From an uncultured Clostridia bacterium (GTDB lineage: Bacteria > Bacillota > Clostridia > Christensenellales > Pumilibacteraceae): DNA of 37,182 nucleotides. Below, piece after piece: positions 1 through 7,268 of this stretch. The notes below the pieces were generated by a model that was given only the letters and a program-made list of their open reading frames with translations, was not told the origin of the DNA and made no database searches. A program made the translations under genes and the position numbers. Location of the stretch: positions 1 through 37,182 of the forward strand of contig CAMSYM010000019.1 of NCBI GenBank assembly GCA_947066105.1, read 5' to 3'. Numbering within the stretch: the stretch's first letter is position 1; each line of letters starts with the position of its first letter.

Positions 1-107
1 TAGAAAGCGCGTTGCTTCTTGTGGTCGGCAATCTCTTTTTCCGTTGCGTTTTTCTTTAACCGATACGGCGTATAAGCTATATCGAATATTACCGGTTGTC
101 CTATAAT
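1..107 (-). CDS. Partial hypothetical protein with a non-standard start codon
   Basis: The minus strand carries a textbook AAGGAGG ribosome binding site (113-119). About five bases later an open frame begins IIGQPVIFDIAYTPYRLKKN and stays open for 35 codons until the left edge. The frame has no ATG, GTG or TTG: an in-frame TAA lies just upstream (125-123), and the only candidates at the right spacing are ATT (107-105) or ATA (104-102). The peptide is rich in lysine and has ordinary composition. I do not recognise the family. It lies downstream of the DUF6291-like gene on the same strand, so it may be part of the same element operon. It could be a real gene using ATT, as infC does, or a gene whose start codon has mutated. 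Confidence 0.45.
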   Translation of the reverse strand, partial: MIGQPVIFDIAYTPYRLKKNATEKEIADHKKQRAF

Positions 108-262
108 TTTTACCTCCTTGTTTTATAGTTCCTCTCGCGTGGACGAAATGGGGAACGGTGGGTATCCCACGTTCTCAAAATAAATTTGAGGTCGAACGAC
201 TGCAAATTCTTAGCCTGCTTCCCAAAACATCGTTTTGGCTTGACCTTTGCTTCAACGTTTGC

Positions 263-982
263 TTACCATTTTGCATACGATACAATCTCCTTATAGTGCG
301 TTAAAATAGTGTACAGGCTCGTACAGTTTTTATACTCTTTGCAGTTATCCAAACCTATATCCAAATAGCCCCAATCAACCTTATCCAAAAGATGCAATCG
401 CGAGGCAAATAAGTCGTTTTGGATATGCGGATGCAAACTCATAAACTCCTCAAAAGTTATTCCTTGATGAGAGCGGTTTGTAGCTTCGGCTATCTGCTCG
501 TCCGTTACTTTGACCTTTTCGGATTTGCCGCCTTTACAGCCGCTTATGATGCGCACCTTCGAAAGCTCTAATTTTGTCTTTGCAAGGTCAAAATACATAT
601 CCACGGGTGGTTTTAACTTTTTCGGTTCTTTACCGTCAAACATATACCCGCAAAGTGCTTTAATATATTCGCCGCCGTCCTCGTCACTCATAAGCTTGAT
701 TGCCTTGTAATAGCTTTCAAGGAATGCAAAATGCGCCATCCTCTTGTTGTAGCTCTTGGGCGTTTTGCCTGCCGATTCAAGTTGCTTTACTCTTGTCAAT
801 ATGTCTTCTATATTGCTCCATATAAAGGCCTCCGTATCGTCCGCAATTTGAGACGGTTGCACACCGCAAAATACATATTCGCAAATGCTTTTAATAATCC
901 GCCCTGCGGTGTTGTTGTCTACGTTCTTTACGAGTTTCCAATACAAGTCGTAAAACGTAAATCGTTTAAGTTGTCCATCCAT
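263..982 (-). CDS. Element-borne protein with two DUF6291-like repeats
   Basis: The protein is 239 residues. The start is the ATG at 982-980, because GGAGGAAAGT sits directly before it; longer in-frame versions lack a ribosome binding site. Two homologous units can be seen: residues about 7-75 (starting FTFYDLYWKLVKN) and about 84-155 (starting FAFLESYYKAIKL). Each has an aromatic helix, an acidic stretch, a Y(V/M)F-G-x-(Q/E)P turn and a second helix; the second ends in a GCKGGKS-type tail. This matches the DUF6291 type found in phage and plasmid replication regions, where it is usually present once. The C-terminal 70 residues (LHPHIQNDLFASRLHLLDKV) are helical and charged and I cannot place them. 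The molecular function is unknown. The gene lies downstream of the polymerase-like gene on the same strand. Confidence 0.6.
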   Translation of the reverse strand: MDGQLKRFTFYDLYWKLVKNVDNNTAGRIIKSICEYVFCGVQPSQIADDTEAFIWSNIEDILTRVKQLESAGKTPKSYNKRMAHFAFLESYYKAIKLMSDEDGGEYIKALCGYMFDGKEPKKLKPPVDMYFDLAKTKLELSKVRIISGCKGGKSEKVKVTDEQIAEATNRSHQGITFEEFMSLHPHIQNDLFASRLHLLDKVDWGYLDIGLDNCKEYKNCTSLYTILTHYKEIVSYAKW

Positions 983-1014
983 ACTTTCCTCCGTTTTATA
1001 TTTTTTGAACACGC

Positions 1015-1043
1015 AAAAACCGCCGACTTGTTCAGCCGACGGT
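1015..1043 (-). terminator. Hairpin with U-run in the leader of the DUF6291-like gene
   Basis: Read on the minus strand, CCGTCGGCT and AGTCGGCGG pair over nine positions (two G-U) around a GAACA loop, and TTTTT follows at once. The hairpin lies about 35 bases before the ribosome binding site of the DUF6291-like gene and downstream of a TATAAT box. It may therefore act as a transcription attenuator for that gene, or as the terminator of the polymerase-like gene that ends at 1209. Confidence 0.5.
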
Positions 1044-1069
1044 TTCTTGTTATGTTCTCTATAATGTCT

Positions 1070-1098
1070 ATTATACTTTGAGCTTGGTGTATCGGGAA
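1070..1098 (-). promoter_or_regulatory. Possible promoter for the DUF6291-like gene
   Basis: A perfect TATAAT (1075-1070, minus strand) has only a weak -35 (TTCCCG, 1098-1093) at 17 bp spacing. It lies upstream of the hairpin at 1015-1043, so a transcript from it would pass through the attenuator-like structure. The weak -35 suggests either an activator or a fortuitous match. Confidence 0.35.
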
Positions 1099-1208
1099 AG
1101 CAATATAGAATGGTGTCGAAAAGCACCCGAAAACGCCCGAAAAGCGTGCAAATGATTATGCCGGCGCAATAAATACGAAACTGCTTCTAATTACGCCATT
1201 CCCACTTT

Positions 1209-3767
1209 TTACGGTTTTTTTGTAAATTTCAGATCGTACAAAGTATATTCGCCATTGTCATCTTCAACGACTTCGGGCATAGTATAGCCGCTATCGGATA
1301 ACATTTCACGATACAACGGATGCTTAACAATAGGTTCATAAACGCGCCAATTCGTAGAATTCATTTGTTCATAATGCCTTATAAGTAAAACCAATACGGC
1401 ATAGCTCGTTATCTGTTTTGCTACCAATTCGTCGCGTTCGGATTTTGTCTGAGCTATTGTTTCGTAGATAACAGCCTTTTCGGATTTTTCGGCTTTACTG
1501 TATAAATCGTACAAAGCGTTTAGCTTCGTTTTGTACTCCTCGCAAATTTCTATTACTTTATCTCTGTGCCGATAGTCAGTAGAATTGCCGGAAGTAATTA
1601 ACTCATCCGCTATTCCTGCAACCGACGTGTAGTACGTCTTATGTTTTTTGCCTGCATTGAATTTTACCTTATCCGCTATGGTGTATATGTGATCCATAGT
1701 GGTGTAGAATTTCTCGTATTCCTTCGTGCTGTCTTCCGGAGAAAAATCTATTTCCTTAAAGAAGTCTGGATTGATTTTTTCGTATTTATTCCGAATAGTA
1801 ATCAGCTCTTTCGTTACGTTGATGTTATCGTAAGCGCGTTTAGCTTTATCTATCTCGATACCCGAAAGAACGGCGAGCTTGCACACGTCAAAATATATTT
1901 CGTCAGTTTTATCGTCCAAGTAGCCCTTAATTACCATATCCCACAAAAGCGTATTCAGCTTTTGAGATAGGTTTACGATTTCGCCGATTTTGTTTACGCT
2001 CGTATTATAGTCCAATTCGTACAGAGCCTGATTCGTTTTGGAGACCGACTGAATATTACATACGGGAACTTTGAATTCGTTATAGAACTCCGTCGCGGCC
2101 TTTACGAGTATAGCGTTATCCGTTATAAGCATTGAATCCGAATCATAGTCACAACCGTTAAGTCGCTGTTGTATGTTTTCGTTTATGGCATTAACGCAAA
2201 CGATATTATCTCCCAAATCAAAGTAGTCCCAAATATCTCCATCCAAATTATTTTCCACAAGATAGAGATTTCCCATAGTGATGTGGGGAGAGCGTGCGCA
2301 AAGCAGTTTTGCCTTATTGGGGAAATACGCCGAGCGAATCTGTCCTTGTTTTAATTCACTTACTATTTCTTCACCGGCAATATACTTCAATAGTTCCGCG
2401 CCGTTACCGAATAAAGTAGCGTTGGTGCCGTTTAATAAAATCTTGCCACGCTTGAGCTTTTGTTTCAGGTTCTTTACGACTTCGTTTCGGAAATTGGTAT
2501 AGAGCTTGGTATTTTCAAATTCAAAGTTATGGTGGAGGATAGAAAGGATAATGTCGGCGCGGTCTATAAGTTCATCATCATTTGTCTGATCGTCTATATC
2601 CTTTTCTTTTGCATAAGCGTTTGCAAAGTGGTAACGCATAAAAGCCGCATCGGAACGAATAGTCTTTATGTATTCAATACTCGGCGTCAATAGCTTTTCG
2701 CAGTTTCTTTCGGTGAGGAAGACCGAGTTCAAAAGCTGATAGCTTGACTGCACCATACGTCCGTCGAAGTATCTTGTTCGCTTATCCCACTTGACCACAC
2801 CGAAAGTATCGTTTGTGCTTTCAGCCCATTTGCGAATATTGCGTTCGGTAAGACCGTCAACAAATTTAAGGTATTTCAAACTGTTCGGCGTTGTCACCAT
2901 CACGATTTGATTTATATCCGTCGCAAGCGTAATGAAACCGCGAGAGCGCAAATCGTCAAGTGAAACATTTTTATCTTTAAGCCACTTTTGCAACTTTGTC
3001 CTGAAAGCACACGACTTAAAGAATTTATTGCGCAGCAATAGAAAATGTTTGTCTGCATAAGCTCCCACAAATAAGCGCTCGTCCAAGAGGCTTTCGCCGT
3101 CCCAAATATCGTTGGTTATTTGCGTTCTCTTTTGCTCGGCAATAAGTTCTCCGTTTTGCAATTCCACGGAAACAACTTCATCTTCAAAAGTACTTTTATA
3201 ATCCGGCACAAACAGAATGCCGTTAAGCGGAATATCTATCGTGCCTTTTATGCTACTTAACGACAAAGCGCGATATGATTCCCACGAAGCCAAATCACAG
3301 TTAGGTTTTAATCCGCAATCGCTCCATTTTGACATTGATTTATAAATTCGCTCGTCTATGAACAAACAGTTACCTTCTCGTGAACTGCCGGCACTACGCT
3401 TATATCTTACATAGTGAACACCGTCCACGTTAAATCCGTTTTCGTAAAAGTGCTTGCGTAGTTCTTTAACCTTAACGGAAGTACCTTCTGTGGATTTATA
3501 TGCGAAATTAAATTTTATACTCACTACAGCGGTGGTATAATTGTTATAGTAATTATCTTGAAAGACGAGCTTTTTGCGACAAATGCGCGAATATGCTTTT
3601 TCAAGCTCTATCGCATCTAACGAATAGTCCAATACATTTTTGAACAACCGAAAATAAGCGTAACACTTATATTCGGGCATTTTATACCCGACAGCAACGC
3701 CATATTCTTGCTCGTGCTTGTATATATCGCTCGCTTCTAACGAGAGTATTCGGTATCCGTATTTCAT
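1209..3767 (-). CDS. Double-psi-beta-barrel RNA polymerase-like protein (RdRP/YonO superfamily relative)
   Basis: The protein is 852 residues from the ATG at 3767. Residues about 537-551 read LNGCDYDSDSMLITD. This is the D-x-D-x-D metal motif of the double-psi-beta-barrel polymerases (NADFDGD in RNAP beta', DLDGD in eukaryotic RdRP/QDE-1, DFDGD in YonO), with the usual Gly replaced by Ser and all three Asp kept (about D540, D542, D544). Upstream, RSPHITMGNLYLVEN (about 492-506) resembles the R-x-P-x-x-x-x-G-(D/N) strand that precedes this motif in RdRPs. WDGESLLDE (about 222-230) followed by HFLLLRNKFFKSCAF (about 241-255) matches the D-G-E-(G/S)-L-(I/L)-D and (M/F)FK-(A/S)-x-AF blocks I recall from uncharacterised Clostridial mobile-element homologues. 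No helicase, primase or signal sequence is evident. A consensus-like promoter ends six bases before the ATG and there is no ribosome binding site, so the mRNA is probably leaderless. A longer start (MLDISPLL, 3806) would overlap the -35 box. Template (DNA or RNA) and role are unknown; element replication priming, element transcription or defence are all possible. Confidence 0.75.
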   Translation of the reverse strand: MKYGYRILSLEASDIYKHEQEYGVAVGYKMPEYKCYAYFRLFKNVLDYSLDAIELEKAYSRICRKKLVFQDNYYNNYTTAVVSIKFNFAYKSTEGTSVKVKELRKHFYENGFNVDGVHYVRYKRSAGSSREGNCLFIDERIYKSMSKWSDCGLKPNCDLASWESYRALSLSSIKGTIDIPLNGILFVPDYKSTFEDEVVSVELQNGELIAEQKRTQITNDIWDGESLLDERLFVGAYADKHFLLLRNKFFKSCAFRTKLQKWLKDKNVSLDDLRSRGFITLATDINQIVMVTTPNSLKYLKFVDGLTERNIRKWAESTNDTFGVVKWDKRTRYFDGRMVQSSYQLLNSVFLTERNCEKLLTPSIEYIKTIRSDAAFMRYHFANAYAKEKDIDDQTNDDELIDRADIILSILHHNFEFENTKLYTNFRNEVVKNLKQKLKRGKILLNGTNATLFGNGAELLKYIAGEEIVSELKQGQIRSAYFPNKAKLLCARSPHITMGNLYLVENNLDGDIWDYFDLGDNIVCVNAINENIQQRLNGCDYDSDSMLITDNAILVKAATEFYNEFKVPVCNIQSVSKTNQALYELDYNTSVNKIGEIVNLSQKLNTLLWDMVIKGYLDDKTDEIYFDVCKLAVLSGIEIDKAKRAYDNINVTKELITIRNKYEKINPDFFKEIDFSPEDSTKEYEKFYTTMDHIYTIADKVKFNAGKKHKTYYTSVAGIADELITSGNSTDYRHRDKVIEICEEYKTKLNALYDLYSKAEKSEKAVIYETIAQTKSERDELVAKQITSYAVLVLLIRHYEQMNSTNWRVYEPIVKHPLYREMLSDSGYTMPEVVEDDNGEYTLYDLKFTKKP

Positions 3768-3773
3768 AGTTAA

Positions 3774-3802
3774 ATTATATCGTAAAAGTGGAGAAATATC
3801 AA
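3774..3802 (-). promoter_or_regulatory. Promoter of the polymerase-like gene (leaderless)
   Basis: On the minus strand TTGATA (3802-3797), a 17-base spacer and TATAAT (3779-3774) are followed by six bases and then the ATG. The expected transcription start coincides with the A of the start codon, so translation would be leaderless. Confidence 0.75.
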
Positions 3803-3819
3803 GCATGAATAATAATCGA

Positions 3820-3848
3820 TTGATATTATTGCTACTTTATGGTATAAT
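3820..3848 (+). promoter_or_regulatory. Promoter of the yhcG-like gene
   Basis: TTGATA (3820-3825), a 17-base spacer and TATAAT (3843-3848) use the same hexamers as the opposing promoter 17 bp away. A second TATAAT lies at 3854-3859. The interval between the two -35 boxes contains the imperfect palindrome AATAATCGATTGATATTATT (3811-3830), a possible shared operator. Confidence 0.7.
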
Positions 3849-3877
3849 GAGTCTATAATAATTTGGATGGTAAAAAT

Positions 3878-4879
3878 ATGCTGCTTAATGATAATGAATA
3901 TATTGCAGTTGTAGAAGAAATTAAAAACAGAATTCAATCGGCAAAATATAAAGCATCGGTTGCAGTAAACAGCGAGCTTATATTGTTGTACTACAACATA
4001 GGTAAAACGATAAACGAGCACAAGGTATGGGGCAATAAATTCATAGATAATCTTTCTAAGGACATCGCTCTTGCATATCCAGGCGTGAAAGGCTACTCAG
4101 CTCGCAATCTTAAATATATGGCAAAGTTTGCAGCCGAATTTACCGACGCTCAATTTGTGCAACAAGCTGTTGCACAAATTCCGTGGGGACATATTGTGGT
4201 GCTTTTAGATAGCGTCCCGATTGATGAACAAAGACGCTGGTACGTACTTAATACGATTGAACACGGCTGTTCCAGAAACGTACTTGTTCATCAAATAGAA
4301 AGCAACCTTTACGAAAGACAAGCTATTTCTGAAAAAGTTAGCAACTTTGAAAGTCACTTGCCTGCGCCGCAAAGCGAGCTTGCCGTTCAGACAATGAAGG
4401 ATCCGTACGTGTTTGACTTTGTGCCTTTCAAAAAAGATATGGAAGAACGCGATATTGAAAACGCCCTTGTCAAAGACATAACGGCGTTTCTGTTAGAGCT
4501 GGGTACAGGTTTTGCATTCTTAGGACATCAATATCATCTTAACGTAGGCGGTGACGATTTTTATATAGACCTGCTGTTCTATAACATCAACTTGCGGTGC
4601 TACGTTGTTATAGAATTAAAGAACGAGAAATTCAAACCGGAACACGCGGGGCAGCTCAGTTTTTACATTTCAGCAGTAGACGGTGAACTGAAAAAAGAGG
4701 GCGATAATCCTACGATAGGCTTGCTACTTTGCAAAAGCAAAAACAATCTTGTTGCCGAATACGCTTTGCGAGATGTAAATAAACCTATGGGAATAAGCGG
4801 ATACCATCTTAGTGAACTTCCCGAAGAATATAAAGATTTATTGCCTTCTATCGAGGATATACAAAAAAGGATTAAATAA
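3878..4879 (+). CDS. yhcG: YhcG family PD-(D/E)XK nuclease domain protein (DUF1016)
   Basis: The protein is 333 residues from the ATG at 3878, which has GGATGG seven bases upstream. A TTG at 3863 is an alternative start but lies too close to the expected transcript start. The N-terminal half is the DUF1016_N helical domain with the family block QQAVAQIPWGHIVVLLD (about residues 95-111). The C-terminal half is the PD-(D/E)XK nuclease fold: DDFYIDLLFYN with the catalytic Asp (about 231), then VVIELKNEKF with E-x-K (about 246-248), then a Gln in HAGQLSFYIS (about 259). All expected catalytic residues are present, so an active DNA endonuclease is likely. YhcG proteins are widespread on mobile elements and in restriction-like islands, but their biological target is not settled. 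The gene is divergent from the polymerase-like gene and shares its promoter region. Confidence 0.9.
   Translation: MLLNDNEYIAVVEEIKNRIQSAKYKASVAVNSELILLYYNIGKTINEHKVWGNKFIDNLSKDIALAYPGVKGYSARNLKYMAKFAAEFTDAQFVQQAVAQIPWGHIVVLLDSVPIDEQRRWYVLNTIEHGCSRNVLVHQIESNLYERQAISEKVSNFESHLPAPQSELAVQTMKDPYVFDFVPFKKDMEERDIENALVKDITAFLLELGTGFAFLGHQYHLNVGGDDFYIDLLFYNINLRCYVVIELKNEKFKPEHAGQLSFYISAVDGELKKEGDNPTIGLLLCKSKNNLVAEYALRDVNKPMGISGYHLSELPEEYKDLLPSIEDIQKRIK
4152..4180. repeat. Perfect 13-bp inverted repeat inside yhcG
   Basis: AATTTGTGCAACA and TGTTGCACAAATT are exact reverse complements around an AGC centre, within the codons for the conserved QFVQQAVAQIP stretch. The core resembles the palindrome at the lexA promoter (28144-28159) but has one extra central base. 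Confidence 0.8.
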
Positions 4880-4902
4880 AATCATATTGGAGGATTAACC
4901 AA

Positions 4903-5007
4903 ATGAAGCACACTGAACCAAATCTGCAATTTGATGAAGCAGAGAATTATTTTTCTAAAAGCAATAAAAGCAAGCACCTAAAGTTTAGGGTTATGTTTGT
5001 AATATAG
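4903..5007 (+). CDS. Small ORF of 34 residues with a strong ribosome binding site
   Basis: A frame of 34 codons follows TTGGAGG at good spacing. It begins MKHTEPNLQFDEAENYFSKS and ends in a hydrophobic VMFVI. It lies between yhcG and the membrane-protein gene, 23 bases after yhcG stops. It is acidic then basic, with no recognised domain. It may be a real small protein, a leader peptide for the next genes, or the 5' stump of a truncated gene whose start signals survive. Base composition changes to strongly AT-rich from about here. Confidence 0.4.
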   Translation: MKHTEPNLQFDEAENYFSKSNKSKHLKFRVMFVI

Positions 5008-5026
5008 GACTTAGGAATAATAGATT

Positions 5027-5611
5027 ATGGGTAATGATAAACAAAAAAATCTTCATTATACATTAACTAAAAAGACTTTTATCTTCTTAGTTGTTTATTA
5101 TTGTGTTTTACTTATAGCTGGCATAGCTTTTTGTGTATATGTATTGAGTCAAGTGACAGAATTAGTGAGTAAAAATCTGCTGCTATGGACATCTATATGT
5201 TCCATAGCTTCTTCAGTAACATTTTCTTCAATTCACTACTTAAAAATAATTTATAAAGCTAGCATAACAGAAAGAATTGATCCTCCGAACGGCATATCTT
5301 TATGTCATTTGGGGAATATCATTTATTTCGTTTTACGCCCTATATTTGCTATGGCTTTTTCTATTATTACGATATTTGCAATGGTTGGAGGTTTAATAAT
5401 CATTACAACATCATTAGAATATATTATAAATGAAAGGTTTTTGTACCTATCAGTAGCCATTTCCAGTATAATTGGATTTTCAACAGGTACTGTTTTAGAT
5501 AAGTTTAATTTTTTAAGCAAGCAACAAATAGAGAAAAATTTATTTGTAGGCAATGATAATAAGGAGGATAAAACAAATGACGAAAACAACGGGAAAGACA
5601 GAATTAATTAA
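5027..5611 (+). CDS. Four-helix membrane protein paired with a kinase-Nudix protein
   Basis: The protein is 194 residues. Hydrophobic segments lie at about residues 18-40, 51-68, 98-127 and 138-160, with no cleavable signal peptide. The third segment contains YFVLRPIFAMAF and the fourth ends GFSTGTVLDKF. This fits a common bacterial four-TM type with an R-P-h-h-G-like turn and a final G-F-S motif, often seen in small operons with nucleotide-handling enzymes. The C-terminus is a hydrophilic tail rich in D, N and K that overlaps the start of the kinase-Nudix gene by 35 bases, so the two are probably translationally coupled. The start at 5027 is the first ATG, with only a weak GGAAT-like site upstream. 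In this context a membrane effector controlled by its partner is plausible, but that is inference. Confidence 0.65.
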   Translation: MGNDKQKNLHYTLTKKTFIFLVVYYCVLLIAGIAFCVYVLSQVTELVSKNLLLWTSICSIASSVTFSSIHYLKIIYKASITERIDPPNGISLCHLGNIIYFVLRPIFAMAFSIITIFAMVGGLIIITTSLEYIINERFLYLSVAISSIIGFSTGTVLDKFNFLSKQQIEKNLFVGNDNKEDKTNDENNGKDRIN

Positions 5612-6986
5612 ACAATTACATATGCTCGCAAAAAACGTTCTTCAGTTAAAGGAGACGCATAGACAAAAAAGACCAATTGTAATTGAATTTAGCGGGTCTC
5701 CGAAGTCAGGAAAAACATCATGCATTACGTCTCTGTCATTGTTCTTAAAGAGGAACGGCTTTAGGGTAGAAATAGTTCAAGAACGTGCAAGTGTTTGTCC
5801 TGTTGCTGATAAAAGAAGTCCTATGTTTAATTTATGGACAGCTTGTATGTCGGTATCTGGAATGCTGGCTGCTTTGGAAAAAGATTCTCCATTATGTGAT
5901 GTTCTTATCCTTGATAGAGGGATATTTGATGCTTGTTGCTGGTTTGAATGGCTAAATAAAAAGAAGATGTTTGAGGACGAACAAAAAAAGCTTGTTGAGC
6001 AATTTTTACTGATGGATTCGCTGGTTAATCGAATAGATATCGTTTTTTCATTTGTGGCTGAAGCCAGTGTTTCAATTAAGAGAGAGTATGCTAACTTGCT
6101 AACAGATAAGCCTGGTTCTATTATGAATAAACCTGTTTTAGAGGAATATTTACAAGCAATTGAGGATACTATTAAATCAAAGGAAAAATATTTCCATAAA
6201 ATAGCCAGAATAGATACTAGTAATAAAAATCAAGATCAGGTTGGAAAGGAAGTAACAGAAATCACATTGGAAACATTAAAAGATACTTTAATGGAACGTA
6301 TTGGGTTCTGTGAGCCGAATGAAAAAGAAATGGCATTTCTTTCAAGCAAAAATATTTTTAGTTTTAATGAAGTGCAGCCAATTATTCAGAAAGTTAAGTT
6401 TGATTTAAGAGATACTGTTGAGAGCACTATTGGAAAATTACAACCGATTCCAATAGCGGTATTGGCCGATTCCAAATTAAATACAGTCCTTGTGGTCAAG
6501 AAAACCGCTAAAGCAACGTCTGGAGAATCCCCGGAAAAAGATAAAAGCTTGCTGTATATTGGTGGCCATTCAAGAATTGAAGATTCAACAGCAATAAATG
6601 AAAGAGATATTCTTTCCATTTGTAGATACACTTTGAGACGAGAGATTAAAGAAGAGATAGGTATATCTCTAGCTGTTGATAATATTACTCCATTTGCAAT
6701 TTATACGCCAACATCAGCAAAAAGCAAAAAACATATTGCCATATGTTTTTTACTTGAAGTTGATTCTGCAACTTTAAAGTTAAGTTTAGATCAAGAAGAG
6801 TTAATTACAACTAAAGGGAGAAGTAAGAGCGGCAGGTTCTTTTCTATTGATGAAATATTGCGCACGGAACATGATAATTTAGAAATATGGAGTAAATTAA
6901 TACTTAAAGAATGTTTTAAGAAAGATATTATTAAAGAGGGTGATTTAATTATGCAAGGCTCGCTCTTTGATTTATTAGATAATTAA
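5577..6986 (+). CDS. P-loop nucleotide kinase-Nudix hydrolase fusion
   Basis: The protein is 469 residues from the ATG at 5577, which follows AAGGAGG. Residues about 33-215 form a P-loop kinase of the thymidylate or deoxynucleoside kinase type: Walker A GSPKSGKTS (about 40-48), then VLILDRGIFDACCWF with the D-R-G/S motif typical of dNK/TMPK enzymes. Residues about 290-450 form a Nudix domain. Its box ends REIKEEIGI (about 355-363), keeping the R-E-x-x-E-E-x-G core, but about 26 residues separate the GG (about 329) from that core, more than in the standard G-x5-E-x7 spacing. One polypeptide could therefore phosphorylate a nucleotide and hydrolyse a nucleoside-diphosphate derivative. The composition is far more AT-rich than the chromosome to the right, a sign of transfer. 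With the overlapping membrane-protein gene it looks like a two-gene immunity or conflict module. No known named system is assigned. Confidence 0.75.
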   Translation: MTKTTGKTELIKQLHMLAKNVLQLKETHRQKRPIVIEFSGSPKSGKTSCITSLSLFLKRNGFRVEIVQERASVCPVADKRSPMFNLWTACMSVSGMLAALEKDSPLCDVLILDRGIFDACCWFEWLNKKKMFEDEQKKLVEQFLLMDSLVNRIDIVFSFVAEASVSIKREYANLLTDKPGSIMNKPVLEEYLQAIEDTIKSKEKYFHKIARIDTSNKNQDQVGKEVTEITLETLKDTLMERIGFCEPNEKEMAFLSSKNIFSFNEVQPIIQKVKFDLRDTVESTIGKLQPIPIAVLADSKLNTVLVVKKTAKATSGESPEKDKSLLYIGGHSRIEDSTAINERDILSICRYTLRREIKEEIGISLAVDNITPFAIYTPTSAKSKKHIAICFLLEVDSATLKLSLDQEELITTKGRSKSGRFFSIDEILRTEHDNLEIWSKLILKECFKKDIIKEGDLIMQGSLFDLLDN

Positions 6987-7268
6987 ATATATTTAAAAGC
7001 CCATTGTAACTTAAAATACAAAAATAATTAACAGAAAAATTCATTTAATGTTATACTGCCCCACGAAACGGCAAGTTTTTCTACAATTTTTCTACAAAAG
7101 TCGTTTGCATTTGCGAAAAAATAGAAATAACTAACTGTAACTCTAATGCGCTCAAATACAGCAAAAGTGCATAAAAATAAGCCTTATATCGGTCGGCAAG
7201 GTGCAAAAACGATAATAAAAATAACTATAAATCAAAAGAAATAAACAGGCATAATTTGGCGTTTGAGA
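6987..7268. other. AT-rich gene-free end of the integrated element
   Basis: No convincing reading frame is present. The stretch is AT-rich and holds the tandem repeats listed separately at 7076-7097. It abuts the tRNA-Ser fragment at 7269, so it is best read as the terminal arm of the integrated element. Confidence 0.5.
7076..7097 (+). repeat. Tandem 11-bp repeats near the attachment site
   Basis: Two exact copies of TTTTTCTACAA (7076-7086 and 7087-7097) sit head to tail at about one helical turn, about 170 bp inside the element from the tRNA fragment. Short direct repeats in this position are typical arm-type binding sites of tyrosine recombinases, but no integrase is in the window to match them to. 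Confidence 0.5.

Noticed and set aside
153-174. GTGGG-TAT-CCCAC hairpin with GAAC/GTTC extension
   Set aside because: It sits between two minus-strand genes without a T-run or other context; a chance or unassigned structure.
222-238. CCAAAAC-ATC-GTTTTGG hairpin as terminator of the DUF6291-like gene
   Set aside because: The stem is good, but no T-run follows on the minus strand, so function as an intrinsic terminator is not supported.
4157-4175. LexA operator inside yhcG
   Set aside because: It matches the half-sites at 28144 but with a three-base instead of two-base centre, and lies well inside a coding block; kept only as a structural repeat.
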